This document shows, piece after piece, positions 22,865 through 32,950 of a DNA stretch of 64,000 nucleotides. Within the stretch, counting starts at the first letter, position 1. The number at the start of each line of letters is the position of its first letter. The DNA is from Ehretia macrophylla (taxonomy: Eukaryota; Streptophyta; Magnoliopsida; Boraginales; Ehretiaceae). The translations under genes were made by a program, and so were the position numbers. The stretch spans positions 43,886,851-43,950,850 of the forward strand of contig CM075782.1 in the NCBI GenBank assembly GCA_037974665.1, given 5' to 3'. The notes beneath the pieces are model-generated. The model had not been told where the DNA came from and searched no databases. It was given only the letters and a program-made list of their open reading frames with translations.

Positions 22865-22965
22865 GTGTACTTTCACAAGATTACGGGTACGTGCCTCCTG
22901 AAGAGGAGAATGTGGAAAACGTGCCTTTCGTGGATGAGTCATATGTCCCTGAGTCTTATCCATGA
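22865..22965 (+). other. Candidate small acidic exon in element B LTR
   Basis: From the acceptor the frame reads GVLSQDYGYVPPEEEN and ends VDESYVPESYP plus stop. Related frames are in E (41133-41224) and D (38940-39010 and the right D LTR). A 9-nt difference between B and E keeps phase. Upstream of the acceptor the phase is not conserved in D. No initiator ATG is evident in the leader exon of B, so translation is uncertain. Confidence 0.4.
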
Positions 22966-23280
22966 TTCTATGTTGTTAACTTAACGGTTTTCTTTTGTTT
23001 ATGATTAAGTTGTAAATGAGTCTCAACTTACTTTTGAAATGTATGATAAAGTTGAGGTATTGTATGTCATGTTGGAACGGAGGCGTATAACGAGGATGTT
23101 TTATTGTATAATATGGTTGTGTTGTATGTTGTTGTTTGTATTGAGGAATTACTGGATGTATGATGTTTTATGAGGTTGGTTTAGAACCTCGGAAATCTGT
23201 TTACTGTCGTTATGCCGCCGAAATTCCGTTGCGTCCTGACTGATTATAGGTGGGGTCGAGTTGGGGCGTGACAGTTTAAG

Positions 23281-23292
23281 TGGTATCAGAGC
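23281..23292 (+). other. Primer binding site of element B (tRNA-iMet)
   Basis: TGGTATCAGAGC, 7 nt after the 5' LTR. Confidence 0.92.
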
Positions 23293-23543
23293 TCATGTTA
23301 GTTGTCAGCCGGGGTATTCTCGGAATGTGGGTAATGGTCTTAGCATGGAATATGTATGAAAAGAAAGAAAAGTGAAATATGTGTTAATATGATTAATTGA
23401 TTAAGTGATTATGTGATTTAAGTGCTTATGTGATTATGTGATCAATTTGTTTATGTGTTTTATATGAGTTTGTTATTTATGTGTTAATAGTTGTTTATAA
23501 CCTGTCTACGTGCTATAACTGTGCTAACTCTTTGATTAGTAGA
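23293..23543 (+). other. Element B leader with TTATGTGAT-type short repeats
   Basis: Untranslated leader. From about 23400 it has degenerate repeats of TTATGTGATYAA. Element D has the same motif expanded to roughly 450 bp (41990-42440). Confidence 0.6.
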
Positions 23544-24533
23544 ATGGCCGGTCGACCGAGAACCAGAGGTAGGCCTGAAATGACTGATGAGACTCCGAGT
23601 AACGTGGCACCGGGCCGTGACGGGGGTGATGACCGATTAGGAGCAGCTATGGAGCGGATTGCAGAGTTAGTGGCTAGTCAGGCACAGTTGTTAGCAGGGC
23701 AGGCTGCCCAGAATCAGGCTATGCAGGCTCAGCTTCTGAATATTCAGGGTGGTAACCACGGGCGTGGTACCCTGAAGGAGTTTTTAGGATATCACCCACC
23801 GAGATTTCAGGGGGAGCCGGATGATAGGAAGGCGGAGGTATGGATTAGCAAGTTGGAGAAGATTTATGATCCACTTGGCTATACTGATGAGCAGAAAGTC
23901 TCTTTTGCCGTGTATTTGTTAGATGACGAGGCAGAGGAGTGGTGGCGCACGGTAAGGACTAGCTGGGCGGCACAGGGTATTCCTTATGTTTGGGGTACCT
24001 TTCTGATGGCTTTCCGAGCAAAGTATGTCCCGAGGATTTGCAGGGAACGGAGAGAGGCCGAGTTTCTAGCCTTGGTCCAGGGAGATGCTACAGTGGCTCA
24101 ATATGAGGCCACATTTACTCGATTGTCCCGGTATGCACCGGAGTATGTGGCAGACGAGGAGCGGAGGACTCGCAGGTTTATGTTGGGGTTACGGCCCGAG
24201 ATTCAGGATGTGATGGCTCTGAATCGATATGATATTTTCACTGAGGCTTTTGAGGCAGCTTCTAGATTAGAGAAGAGGAAAGGGGATCAGATTGTCTCCA
24301 GTCAGCCTAGTAAGAGGCCGTATCAGCCACAGGGCCAGCAGGTTATATATAGGCCTCCAGTACAGCAGGTTGTCTACAGGCCACCAGCCCCGCAGGGTTC
24401 TTATAGGCCACAGGGTCAGCAGAGTTACTATCGGCCTCAGTTTCAGCAGAGGCCATATCAGGTTCAGACTCAGTATAGGCCAGCTCAGTCTCAGGGTCAG
24501 TACAGGCCTAGTGTGGTGAGACCTCAGCAGTAG
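23544..24533 (+). CDS. Gag of element B, ended by an amber codon
   Basis: The start is set at ATG 23544 (MAGRPRTRGRPEMT) because the upstream ATG at 23481 lies in the leader and elements A and C also begin with a short basic segment. The gag domain covers about residues 95-250 ([39 protein letters not shown]). A Pro/Gln/Tyr-rich tail follows with repeated YRPQ-type units (about 265-329). The frame stops at TAG 24531-24533, before the CCHC knuckles, which lie downstream in the same frame. A single C-to-T change from CAG explains it. The place inside gag, not between gag and pol, argues for mutation rather than programmed readthrough. Confidence 0.9.
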   Translation: MAGRPRTRGRPEMTDETPSNVAPGRDGGDDRLGAAMERIAELVASQAQLLAGQAAQNQAMQAQLLNIQGGNHGRGTLKEFLGYHPPRFQGEPDDRKAEVWISKLEKIYDPLGYTDEQKVSFAVYLLDDEAEEWWRTVRTSWAAQGIPYVWGTFLMAFRAKYVPRICRERREAEFLALVQGDATVAQYEATFTRLSRYAPEYVADEERRTRRFMLGLRPEIQDVMALNRYDIFTEAFEAASRLEKRKGDQIVSSQPSKRPYQPQGQQVIYRPPVQQVVYRPPAPQGSYRPQGQQSYYRPQFQQRPYQVQTQYRPAQSQGQYRPSVVRPQQ

Positions 24534-27500
24534 GCTGTATCAGCTGCTTCTTCAGCTTCTGGTTATTCTAGGGGCAGTGTTAGTGCCACATCATCGCAGT
24601 GTAATTACTGCAAGCGCCCAGGGCATGTGGAGTCCGACTGCAGGGTAAAGGCAGGGACATGTTTGGGTTGTGGTAGCAGCGAGCATAGGGCGAAGGATTG
24701 CCCTAAATATGCGAGGACTGAGGGTCGGGCAGCGACTCAGGGTTACCAGGGTAGGCCTACGGGCAGTGTACCACAGCAGCAGCGGGTTCAGGCTCGGGCT
24801 TATGCAGTTGACTTAGAGGAGATGCCTGAGGAGACTGCAGTTGTGGAAGGTAACTTCCTTATACTTGATCAACTTGTTAAAGTGTTGATTGATTCTGGTG
24901 CTACGCATTCTTTCATTACTCCTGCTTGTGTGCAACGTGTTAAATTGCAACCTGAAAGATTGCCTTATGTGGTTGAAATTAGTACCTCTTTGACTGATAA
25001 GTATGTTACTGGCTTAGTATGTAAGGATTGTATAATACATGTTAAGGGGCATAATTTTCCTTCGGACCTTATTTTATTTCCTATCCGGGGGTATGATGTT
25101 ATCTTGGGTATGTATTGGCTTTCTAAGTATGATGCCCAGTTAAACTGTAGAACCAAGGTAGTACAGTTTCGTTTGCCAGATCAGCCAGTAGTTGAGGTAG
25201 CGGGTAACCGGGGTGCTAAGACGAGTTTTGTTATCTCAGCAACTAAAGCCGTTAAGTTGGTGAGTAAGGGGTGTTCGGGTTATCTAGCTTATTTGATCAA
25301 CAAGCCATCTGATAAGCTACAGCTAGAGGAAGTCCCTATTATCCGGGAATATCCTAATGTATTTCCCGAGGAGTTGCCGGGGTTGCCGCCTGAGAGGGAT
25401 ATCGAGTTTGTGATTAATCTTGTTCCCGGTACTCAACCTATTTCTAAATCGGCGTACCGAATGGCACCAGCTGAGTTGAAAGAGTTGAAGACTCAGTTAC
25501 AGGAGTTGTTGGAGAAAGGATTCATTCAGCAGAGTTCTTCACCTTGGGGAGCTCCTGTTTTATTTGTGAAGAAGAAGGATGGTACTTTGAGGTTATGTAT
25601 AGATTATCGTGGTTTGAATCAGGTGACCATCAAGAATAAATATCCTTTGCCACTGATTGATGAGTTGTTTGATCAACTTCAGGGAGCCAAAGTCTACTCT
25701 AAGTTTGATTTGAGGCAGGGGTATTATCAGCTTCGGATTCGTACGGAGGATGTTCCGAAGTCTGCCTTCAGGACTCGGTACGGGCATTATGAGTTTGTTG
25801 TTATGCCCTTTGGATTGACTAATGCACCGGCAGCATTCATGGATCTTATGCATCGAGTCTTTCAGCCGTACTTGGACCAGTTCGTGGTGATTTTTATTGA
25901 TGATATCTTGGTCTATTCTAAATCTGAATTGGAGCACGAGCAACATCTACGGCTTGTATTGGAGAAGTTGCAGGAGCATCAGTTGTTTGCCAAGTTCAGC
26001 AAATGTGAATTTTGGCTGCAACGGATTTCTTTTCTTGGCCATGTTATTACACAAAGTGGTATTTCTGTAGATCCCACTAAGATTGAATCGGTGATGTCTT
26101 GGAAGCGGCCAGAGAGTGTTACTGATGTCCGTAGTTTTCTTGGCTTGGCGGGTTATTACCGTAGGTTTGTCAAGGACTTCTCAAAGATTGCGGGGCCACT
26201 ATCTAAGTTGACTCAGAAACGGACTATCTTTAATTGGGACGAGAAGTGTGAGAGTGGATTTCAGGAGTTGAAAAAGAGGTTAACTACCGCTCCAGTACTT
26301 GCTCTACCAGAGGGGACCGATAATATGGTCATTTACAGTGATGCATCCAAGGAGGGCTTGGGATGTATTCTTATGCAGGATGGCCGAGTTATTGCCTATG
26401 CTTCCAGGAAGTTGAAGCCTTATGAGGTGAATTATCCGACTCATGATCTTGAGTTGGCAGCAGTTGTCTTCGCACTGAAAAAGTGGCGTCATTATCTGTG
26501 GGGCAGTAAGTTCGAGATTTTCACTGATCATAAGAGTCTAAAGTATTTATTCTCACAGAAGGAGTTGAATATGCGCCAGCGGAGGTGGATGGAGCTTCTT
26601 GGAGATTATAATTGTTCTATCAATTATCTGCCTGGAAAGGCAAATGTTGTGGCAGATGCTCTCAGCCGGAAGGCTAGTATTTCTTGTTTGGCTGTCAAGA
26701 AGTGGGAGGTTCTTGAGGAGTTTAGTTATTGGAGACCAGAGTTCACTCAGGTTGGGGTGATGTGTTCACATCTCCGTATTCAGCCTTTATTATTGTCTCA
26801 GATCAGGGAAGCTCAGCAACTTGATGTTAAACTTCAGAAGATCAAGGATCAGATCACTGATGATCAGTCTGACTTCAAACTGCATGAGGACGGTATTCTT
26901 CGGTTTCGGAACAGGGTTTGTGTTCCCGATGAACCGGGCTTGAGACGAGGTATTCTGGAGGAAGCTCATAATTCTAAATATACTATTCATCCCGGTGGAA
27001 CCAAGATGTATCGGGATTTGAAACAGCATTATTGGTGGAACAACATGAAGAGGGAGGTTGCTCAGTTTGTGTCTAGATGTTTGACTTGTCAGAGAGTGAA
27101 AGCCGAGCATCAACGACCAGCAGGTTTGCTTCAGCCGTTGGCTATACCAGAGTGGAAATGGGAGCATATTACGATGGACTTCGTCACAGGGTTGCCTAGA
27201 TCACCGAGGGGTAATGATGCAGTTTGGGTTGTCGTGGATCGCTTGACGAAGACAGCTCATTTTATTGCCATGAGGTTGGGAGATGAGGTTACAAAGCTGA
27301 CGGATCTCTATCTGGATCAGATTGTTAGACTTCACGGTATTCCATCTAGTATTGTCTCTGATCGAGATCCTCGATTTACTTCTCGTTTGTGGGAGAAACT
27401 TCAGGAGACTTTGGGTACTCAGTTGAACTTCAGTACAGCGTATCATCCACAGACCGACGGTCAGTCTGAGCGGACTATTCAGATTCTGGAAGATATGCTT

Positions 27501-28367
27501 AGGGCTTGTGTTCTGGACTTCGGGAAGAATTGGGAGAAACATCTACCACTTGCCGAGTTTGCCTATAACAATAGTTATCAAGCTACTATTGGGATGGCAC
27601 CTTTCGCAGCTCTTTACGGTCGTAAGTGCCGTTCACCTTTATATTGGGACGAGGTAAGAGAGATGAAGACTATTGATCCGGCTATTATGCCAGAACTTCT
27701 TGAGAAGATCGAGAATGTTCAGTTGATCAGGCAGAGAATGCTTACGGCGCAGAGTAGATTCAAGAGTTATGCTGATAAGCGTCGTCGAGACTTGGAGTTT
27801 GCAGTTGGAGATCGGGTTTTCTTGAGATTGTCTCCTCGAAAGGGGTTTGTTCGTTATGGTAAAGGTGGTAAGCTGAGTCCGAGATTTGTTGGGTCGTTTG
27901 AGATTACTGGCAGGGTTGGTAAGTTGGCATATCGGTTGGCTTTACCGGAGAACTTCTCTAATGTCCACGATGTGTTTCACGTGTCTAATTTGCGGAAATA
28001 CAATCCGGATCCTTCTCATATTCTTGAGCCAGAGCCGTTACAGCTTCGAGAGAATTTGACTTATGACGAGCGTCCGATTCGTATTCTAGATCAGATGGAC
28101 CGAGAGTTGAGGTCGAAGAGGATTCCGATGGTTAAGGTGTTGTGGAAGCATCACGGCATTGAGGAAGCTACGTGGGAGAGACGAGATCAGATGCAGCAAC
28201 AATACCCAGATCTATTCCGTACATCAAGTAAGAATTTCGAGGACGAAATTTCTATAAGGGGGGGAGAATGTGAAACCCCACTTTCTTGCTTATCTCGTTT
28301 TACGTGCTATACCTCGTTTTTTGTGCATATGATCTATTTATGTGCTATAGGACCTAGAAAGTTATAA
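24534..28367 (+). CDS. Remainder of Gag-Pol of element B, in the same frame
   Basis: Open in phase with gag directly after the TAG; the first ATG is at 24627. Contains CCHC knuckles [14 protein letters not shown] and [14 protein letters not shown], protease [12 protein letters not shown] (24878), [14 protein letters not shown] (25887), RNase [11 protein letters not shown] (26336), integrase zinc site ([10 protein letters not shown] to CLTCQRV), catalytic D, D and E in [15 protein letters not shown] and GQSERT, a GPF-like module reading VGSFEIT (S in place of P), and a chromodomain-like tail [18 protein letters not shown]. The frame passes through the PPT and 33 codons of the 3' LTR. Without the amber it would match element A domain for domain. 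Protease motif ILGMYWL has Y where A and C have D. Confidence 0.93.
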   Translation, partial: AVSAASSASGYSRGSVSATSSQCNYCKRPGHVESDCRVKAGTCLGCGSSEHRAKDCPKYARTEGRAATQGYQGRPTGSVPQQQRVQARAYAVDLEEMPEETAVVEGNFLILDQLVKVLIDSGATHSFITPACVQRVKLQPERLPYVVEISTSLTDKYVTGLVCKDCIIHVKGHNFPSDLILFPIRGYDVILGMYWLSKYDAQLNCRTKVVQFRLPDQPVVEVAGNRGAKTSFVISATKAVKLVSKGCSGYLAYLINKPSDKLQLEEVPIIREYPNVFPEELPGLPPERDIEFVINLVPGTQPISKSAYRMAPAELKELKTQLQELLEKGFIQQSSSPWGAPVLFVKKKDGTLRLCIDYRGLNQVTIKNKYPLPLIDELFDQLQGAKVYSKFDLRQGYYQLRIRTEDVPKSAFRTRYGHYEFVVMPFGLTNAPAAFMDLMHRVFQPYLDQFVVIFIDDILVYSKSELEHEQHLRLVLEKLQEHQLFAKFSKCEFWLQRISFLGHVITQSGISVDPTKIESVMSWKRPESVTDVRSFLGLAGYYRRFVKDFSKIAGPLSKLTQKRTIFNWDEKCESGFQELKKRLTTAPVLALPEGTDNMVIYSDASKEGLGCILMQDGRVIAYASRKLKPYEVNYPTHDLELAAVVFALKKWRHYLWGSKFEIFTDHKSLKYLFSQKELNMRQRRWMELLGDYNCSINYLPGKANVVADALSRKASISCLAVKKWEVLEEFSYWRPEFTQVGVMCSHLRIQPLLLSQIREAQQLDVKLQKIKDQITDDQSDFKLHEDGILRFRNRVCVPDEPGLRRGILEEAHNSKYTIHPGGTKMYRDLKQHYWWNNMKREVAQFVSRCLTCQRVKAEHQRPAGLLQPLAIPEWKWEHITMDFVTGLPRSPRGNDAVWVVVDRLTKTAHFIAMRLGDEVTKLTDLYLDQIVRLHGIPSSIVSDRDPRFTSRLWEKLQETLGTQLNFSTAYHPQTDGQSERTIQILEDMLRACVLDFGKNWEKHLPLAEFAYNNSYQATIGMAPFAALYGRKCRSPLYWDEVREMKTIDPAIMPELLEKIENVQLIRQRMLTAQSRFKSYADKRRRDLEFAVGDRVFLRLSPRKGFVRYGKGGKLSPRFVGSFEITGRVGKLAYRLALPENFSNVHDVFHVSNLRKYNPDPSHILEPEPLQLRENLTYDERPIRILDQMDRELRSKRIPMVKVLWKHHGIEEATWERRDQMQQQYPDLFRTSSKNFEDEISIRGGECETPLSCLSRFTCYTSFFVHMIYLCAIGPRKL
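28233..28250 (+). other. Hairpin before PPT, element B
   Basis: AATTTCG pairs perfectly with CGAAATT around loop AGGA. Equivalent hairpins: A 11020-11035, C 52555-52572, D 44635-44652, H 62422-62441, with changed but pairing stems. Confidence 0.7.
28256..28268 (+). other. Polypurine tract of element B
   Basis: AAGGGGGGGAGAA directly before the 3' LTR. Confidence 0.92.
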
Positions 28368-30603
28368 TTTTGATGTCAATACTCCTAATACGTGCTAAAT
28401 GTGCATTCATGAAATTTTCATCAAAAACGGAGTCAGAAATTTTATCGTCGATTTTCAGTGAATAGTGTTTTCGAAACACGCCCGCTATAATTTTGAAACT
28501 GGTCTTTTTAACCCTTCTAGACCTAGTCCACGGACTTTAATAGACCTGTGTTTGATGAAAACGGTTTTAAAATCGGCTTAAGAATTTATTAGGATTTTTA
28601 CACCGACTTTTGCGAAAATCGAGTTTTAAGCCGACTCGGGTGAAATTATTGGATTGTAAAACTTCTTGTCACCTAAAAATAATCCACTTGAGATATCTTG
28701 GAGGTTGCATAATTATTTTTAACTTGGTGAGCACTAAAATGCAATTAAAGTCATTAAAAACACAAAAATACCTATTAAAATTAACTTTGACTTTACTTAA
28801 TTATTTGACCTTATAAGCTAATGTCCTCAACACACACTCACACAACACAAAAACACCATCACACACACACACAAGGCCGAGAGAAAAGAGGGAGAAAAGA
28901 GAAGAGAAAAACTCAAGCTTTCAATCCAATTTTTCAAAGAAAAACCTAGTTTTTGTCCGTGAAACTTCGCACCGACTTGGATTCTGCTTGTTGGGCACGC
29001 ATAGCACGCATTCCTAGGCTTATATCGCATCTAAGGTGAGAGAAAAATTCTAGATCTCAAAATGTCATTTTTGTGTTTTTGCGTATAAATGAAGATTGAA
29101 CCGTTAGAATTGAAATATGATGATAGATTATTGCTCCTTGCATGCTAGGGATCATTATATACTAATACTACGAATTTCTGTCGGATATAGCATAATTTTT
29201 ATTTTCTGGGTATTTAATTTTGATTAAAATGTTCAAAGTTGATTTAATTGAGTTGTGTTGATCGAAATCGATTGCCGTCGATTTCTAAATACTTGATAAT
29301 TACGTGTTAGCGCTGTTGTAATGCCGAATTTTCGATTACCTTGTTCGTGTGAAAATCCGGAAAATCCAGCCATGACATCTTAGGATTTTAGGGTTATCGG
29401 GCATGATTTGGAGGTGTTATGGTGGATTTCCGAGAGGGCTAATGTAGTAGGTTGAATGGGTGAGTGATAGGAACTGATTTGGCAATGTTTGGATTAGTAG
29501 ATTGTAAGTTATGAATTTTAGAAGTTTAGGTTGTCATTCTTTAATTTCTTGAACGATGCCTTAGATGGTTGGGTAGTGTTCGAGTGATGAATGGTGAGTT
29601 GTTGATGAGTAATTTAAAGTTTAATTAAGTATATTATGCATGTCCGGTTAGATGGCCTACTTTGTCATCTAACTACGTTGTTTGTTGTTTAATTTAATAT
29701 TGATGTTATATTGATGTTATTGATTGATTATTATTGAATGCGGGAATCGGGCACTCTTGTTGCTGATCTCCCAATTGATTGATTGATTGATGTTTGATTG
29801 ATGATTGATGAATATGGAGTCTTGGTATGTGTGTGCCACCTCTCGGGCAGCGTCGGGCTGTCGGGTTGATAACGGCATGACTGCCATAGGCTACCCCCAG
29901 CTCGCATGACGGAGGTGTCATGGAGGGAGGGGCTAGTGAGGTACCTCGGGTGCGTGAGTAATGGGGAGTTATAAGAAGAACGGTTGAGATCGTGATGGCG
30001 TTTGGAGCTACACCAAATAGAGTATCCTTATTGATTGGTTATATAGTTATGTGATGATAGCTTTATTTATGTTGTTGTGTGTTTACTTGCTCAAAGGACT
30101 AAATCCAAGGAGCGTAGTGAATACTGTCGAGATCTATCGGATCCTCACTGGGCTTATGTATATAAGCTCACTCTCTATTATTGCATGTTTTTAGGTGTAC
30201 TTTCACAAGATTACGGGTACGTGCCTCCTGAAGAGGAGAATGTGGAAAACGTGCCTTTCGTGGATGAGTCATATGTCCCTGAGTCTTATCCATGATTCTA
30301 TGTTGTTAACTTAACGGTTTTCTTTTGTTTATGATTAAGTTGTAAATGAGTCTCAACTTACTTTTGAAATGTATGATAAAGTTGAGGTATTGTATGTCAT
30401 GTTGGAACGGAGGCGTATAACGAGGATGTTTTATTGTATAATATGGTTGTGTTGTATGTTGTTGTTTGTATTGAGGAATTACTGGATGTATGATGTTTTA
30501 TGAGGTTGGTTTAGAACCTTAGAAATCTGTTTACTGTCGTTATGCCGCCGAAATTCCGTTGCGTCCTGACTGATTATAGGTGGGGTCGAGTTGGGGCGTG
30601 ACA
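28269..30603 (+). repeat. Element B 3' LTR
   Basis: 2335 bp copy of the 5' LTR. The acceptor hairpin is at 30149-30170. The acceptor here reads TTTTTAG rather than TTTTCAG. The acidic short frame is intact to 30295. Confidence 0.95.
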
Positions 30604-30608
30604 GACAG

Positions 30609-31950
30609 TATAAAGAAACATTTAGGGATTTATTGATGATCCATGATTACACAGTTGATCAAGCCTCTGAAATCGGACTCTTTCTTCCCTCTCGATTCCA
30701 TCCATATCCCAAACCCGAACCTTAAATCTGAATGATCTGGAATTCCTTTCCAATTCCATATATCAACTAATTGGGACACCCGGAGGGAAGAGATAAAGTA
30801 CCCCGCTTACTTTTTGTGCTCTGTCCTTCACTCCAAGACGTGTATTATCCTTTCCTTTAGAGTTGTTAATAGTATTAGGTTCACCCGGCGGAGGCAAAAG
30901 AGAGTATAATCAGTCAAATGTAGTTTTAGTTAATTCCTCGATTTATTACTATTTTTTTCAACAGTATTTGTTTCCATCCAACTGAATCCTATGCTAGCCA
31001 TTTTCATGTTGTTCAACGCTCTATTGTACCTATCAAACGGTTGTATATCCAATCCCCCGTCTTCCTTGGGTTGGGTTACCAACGAAAAGATTTGATTTCA
31101 TTGTCTTTCTCTGCTCCTTTCTTCTCGAACAATAGTTTCGACAGACTCTGCTTTCGACAACCTGGAAAACTTCCTTCCTAAACCAAATTTATGCCAGTAG
31201 TATGCTAGCCATATGATTGGTATAAGCTGAAAAAACATGTTTAATAAGAGTTGTCTGCCACTAAGGCTAAGCCCTATTTGAGACTAAGGCAGGCTTCTTT
31301 TGATTGCATTTGTTCTTACTGTAGCTTCATATCTCTGTTGAGCATCTTCAAACCTCTCCCGTTGGTCAAGCATCTTTAAACCTTGTGCCCCTTCCAACTA
31401 GTTATAGATCATCTTAATGCCTATAAACTAGGACCAAGCCAAGTAAGTCTGTAGATCATTTGTTAATCCTTCTTTGAATCCCAGTTGTTTTAGTATCCGT
31501 CGTCGTCTAGGGTTTTTTTAAATGACCAAAGTATAAAAAAAGTCTTCCCCCGGGGAAACAAGAAATATAGTTTTGAAGCCTCGAACGAACAGTATCTCTA
31601 TCTAGCTTTGTTATTATTACAGTCCTATCTTCACCCAGCTAGTAAGTAGAGATATGAAGAGAGTGGACAGCTTTGTCACGGACCTTTCTTTGGTTTCTTT
31701 TATGAACTCCATTGGTCTTCTATGGATTATAGGTGTTATTCATTGTATATAAATAAACTTTCGTATCCTACTATGCAAATCCCATTTTCCTTAAGCATAT
31801 AGAAACTCATGATTAACATTTTTATATGCTGCTGCTTTGGTGAGTTTAGTGATCATGGTTGGCTCACCTGATCTATCAGCTGAGTAGTAAGCCTCATTGG
31901 GATAATTATCAATATCTCTTCTTATCAAAATGAGATTAGGAGGGCACCCT
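30609..31950. other. Mitochondrial-like or unassigned spacer
   Basis: No gene, RNA gene or element end recognised. Minus-strand text around 31370-31400 (GACCAACGGGAGAGGTTTG) loosely resembles 20205-20260, as plant mitochondrial spacers often share short repeats. The lower part may hold the eroded 3' end of the LINE relic. Confidence 0.4.
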
Positions 31951-31956
31951 TTTTTT

Positions 31957-32924
31957 TAAAGAGCCAGCCTGTCTTTCAATATATTGGCAATTACCTTAGT
32001 CATTCTCTTATACAGTGTAGTCCCCATAGCAATGGGCCCCGGTCTAGTGAGGTTTTGCTTTTTCTGGAATCATTGCTAGGAAGAAGGATGAATTGCACTA
32101 GGTTTGCTCCTGTTTGACTTCAATTACCATATGGAGATGGAGATCGTCCTTAATTATGTTCCAGCACTGCCCCTGAATTAATCAACCAAGTAGAAGTTGA
32201 AGTTCAGTTGGAATCCATCTAGTCGTCTAGTTTTTTACTATGAATAGCCTCCATGTTGTTGATAGATAGCTCACCAAATTGAAGAATTTTTTTCCCTGAA
32301 AGCTTTTTAAATATTTGATGGACTGTTGCTATATGTTGTTGGCTTGATAAGATGGATAAGTGTGAGAACAATTTTATAACTTCTGTCCTTATCTCCTTAT
32401 GCTGAACCAAAACCCGTCCTGTTGGGCATTTCAAATTGATGAAATTGTGGATTCCGCGTTTCTTAATAGATGCGTGGAAAAAAGAAAAAACCTTTTAACT
32501 AAAACTGTCGAGATTGTAGGCGCAGTGACTCCCCTACCCTTCTTGACTTAAAGTTAAGCTTCCAATCTTCCTTTTCCATTCATGTGTTTTTTGCTTGTTT
32601 TGTACTGACATTTCTTTCGCCTTTTGAATCTTCAGTAGGGCCTTTAGTCGTTTGTTGAATTGCTACTGTTACTAGTACTAGTAGCAGTATGCAGGAGCTT
32701 TCAAATTCCTGGAAGTTTCATTCCAAGTTTCCTCAATCAATTGTATACATTTTGCATTCAGAAGCCATTATTGTTGATCCATCCTCAAAAGTATAGGGCT
32801 TATCCTTGGTTGTCATTAATATAGGTCTATGATCAGCCCTTCCAAGTAGTGGTAGGAATGGATTCAAGTAAGATAGATTCGTTCTCCATGATACCTTCCC
32901 GGTCCTTTCCCGGATTCTACTCAA
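31957..32924 (-). mobile_element. LINE (L1-type) relic with endonuclease and RT fragments
   Basis: Broken non-LTR retrotransposon on the minus strand. Reading 5' to 3' (high to low coordinates): end of an APE-type endonuclease (PFLPLLGRADHRPILMTT, 32733-32924), a linker frame HKEIRTEVIKLFSHL (32219-32434), then the start of the RT domain, SSFFLAMIPEKAKP (about 32050-32095) and, one frameshift later, GPIAMGTTLYKRMTKVIANI (about 31957-32042). These match the L1 order: SDH-RPI motif, then LIPK, then RPI-YK--KV-ANRLK. Stops and shifts are frequent and the FADD box is not found, so it is old and 3'-eroded. No poly-A tail or TSD was found. It may have been in the mitochondrial DNA before transfer. 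Confidence 0.72.
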
Positions 32925-32950
32925 TCTTGTCGATTAGACCAAGAAAAAAC

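Larger units (their letters stand above)
20939..23273 (+). repeat. Element B 5' LTR
   Basis: 2335 bp. A TATA-like TTATAAGC at 21481 stands before a CA-rich leader start (ATGTCCTCAACACACAC). A strong donor-like site CTAAG/GTGAGAG is at 21705/21706. The acceptor hairpin is at 22819-22840 and an acceptor TTTTCAG/G ends at 22864. A short frame from there ends VDESYVPESYP at 22965. Confidence 0.95.
20939..30603 (+). mobile_element. Element B: complete Ty3/gypsy chromovirus with gag nonsense codon
   Basis: 9665-bp LTR retrotransposon in plus orientation. Both LTRs are 2335 bp (20939-23273, 28269-30603), from TGTGAAACCCCA to GGGGCGTGACA. By eye about fifteen base differences separate them. TSD is GATAG/GACAG (4 of 5). 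PBS, PPT and a gag-pol frame broken by one TAG are present. Its LTR family also supplies solo LTR E (39208-41644) and is more distantly related to element D. Confidence 0.95.

Noticed and set aside
23481..23543. Upstream ATG (23481) as gag start of element B
   Set aside because: It adds a leader-like stretch (MLIVVYNLSTCYNC) not seen in elements A and C; ATG 23544 gives a gag start like theirs.
24531..24533. Programmed amber readthrough between gag and pol in B
   Set aside because: The stop lies within gag, before the zinc knuckles, and family relatives A and C have none; a point mutation is simpler.
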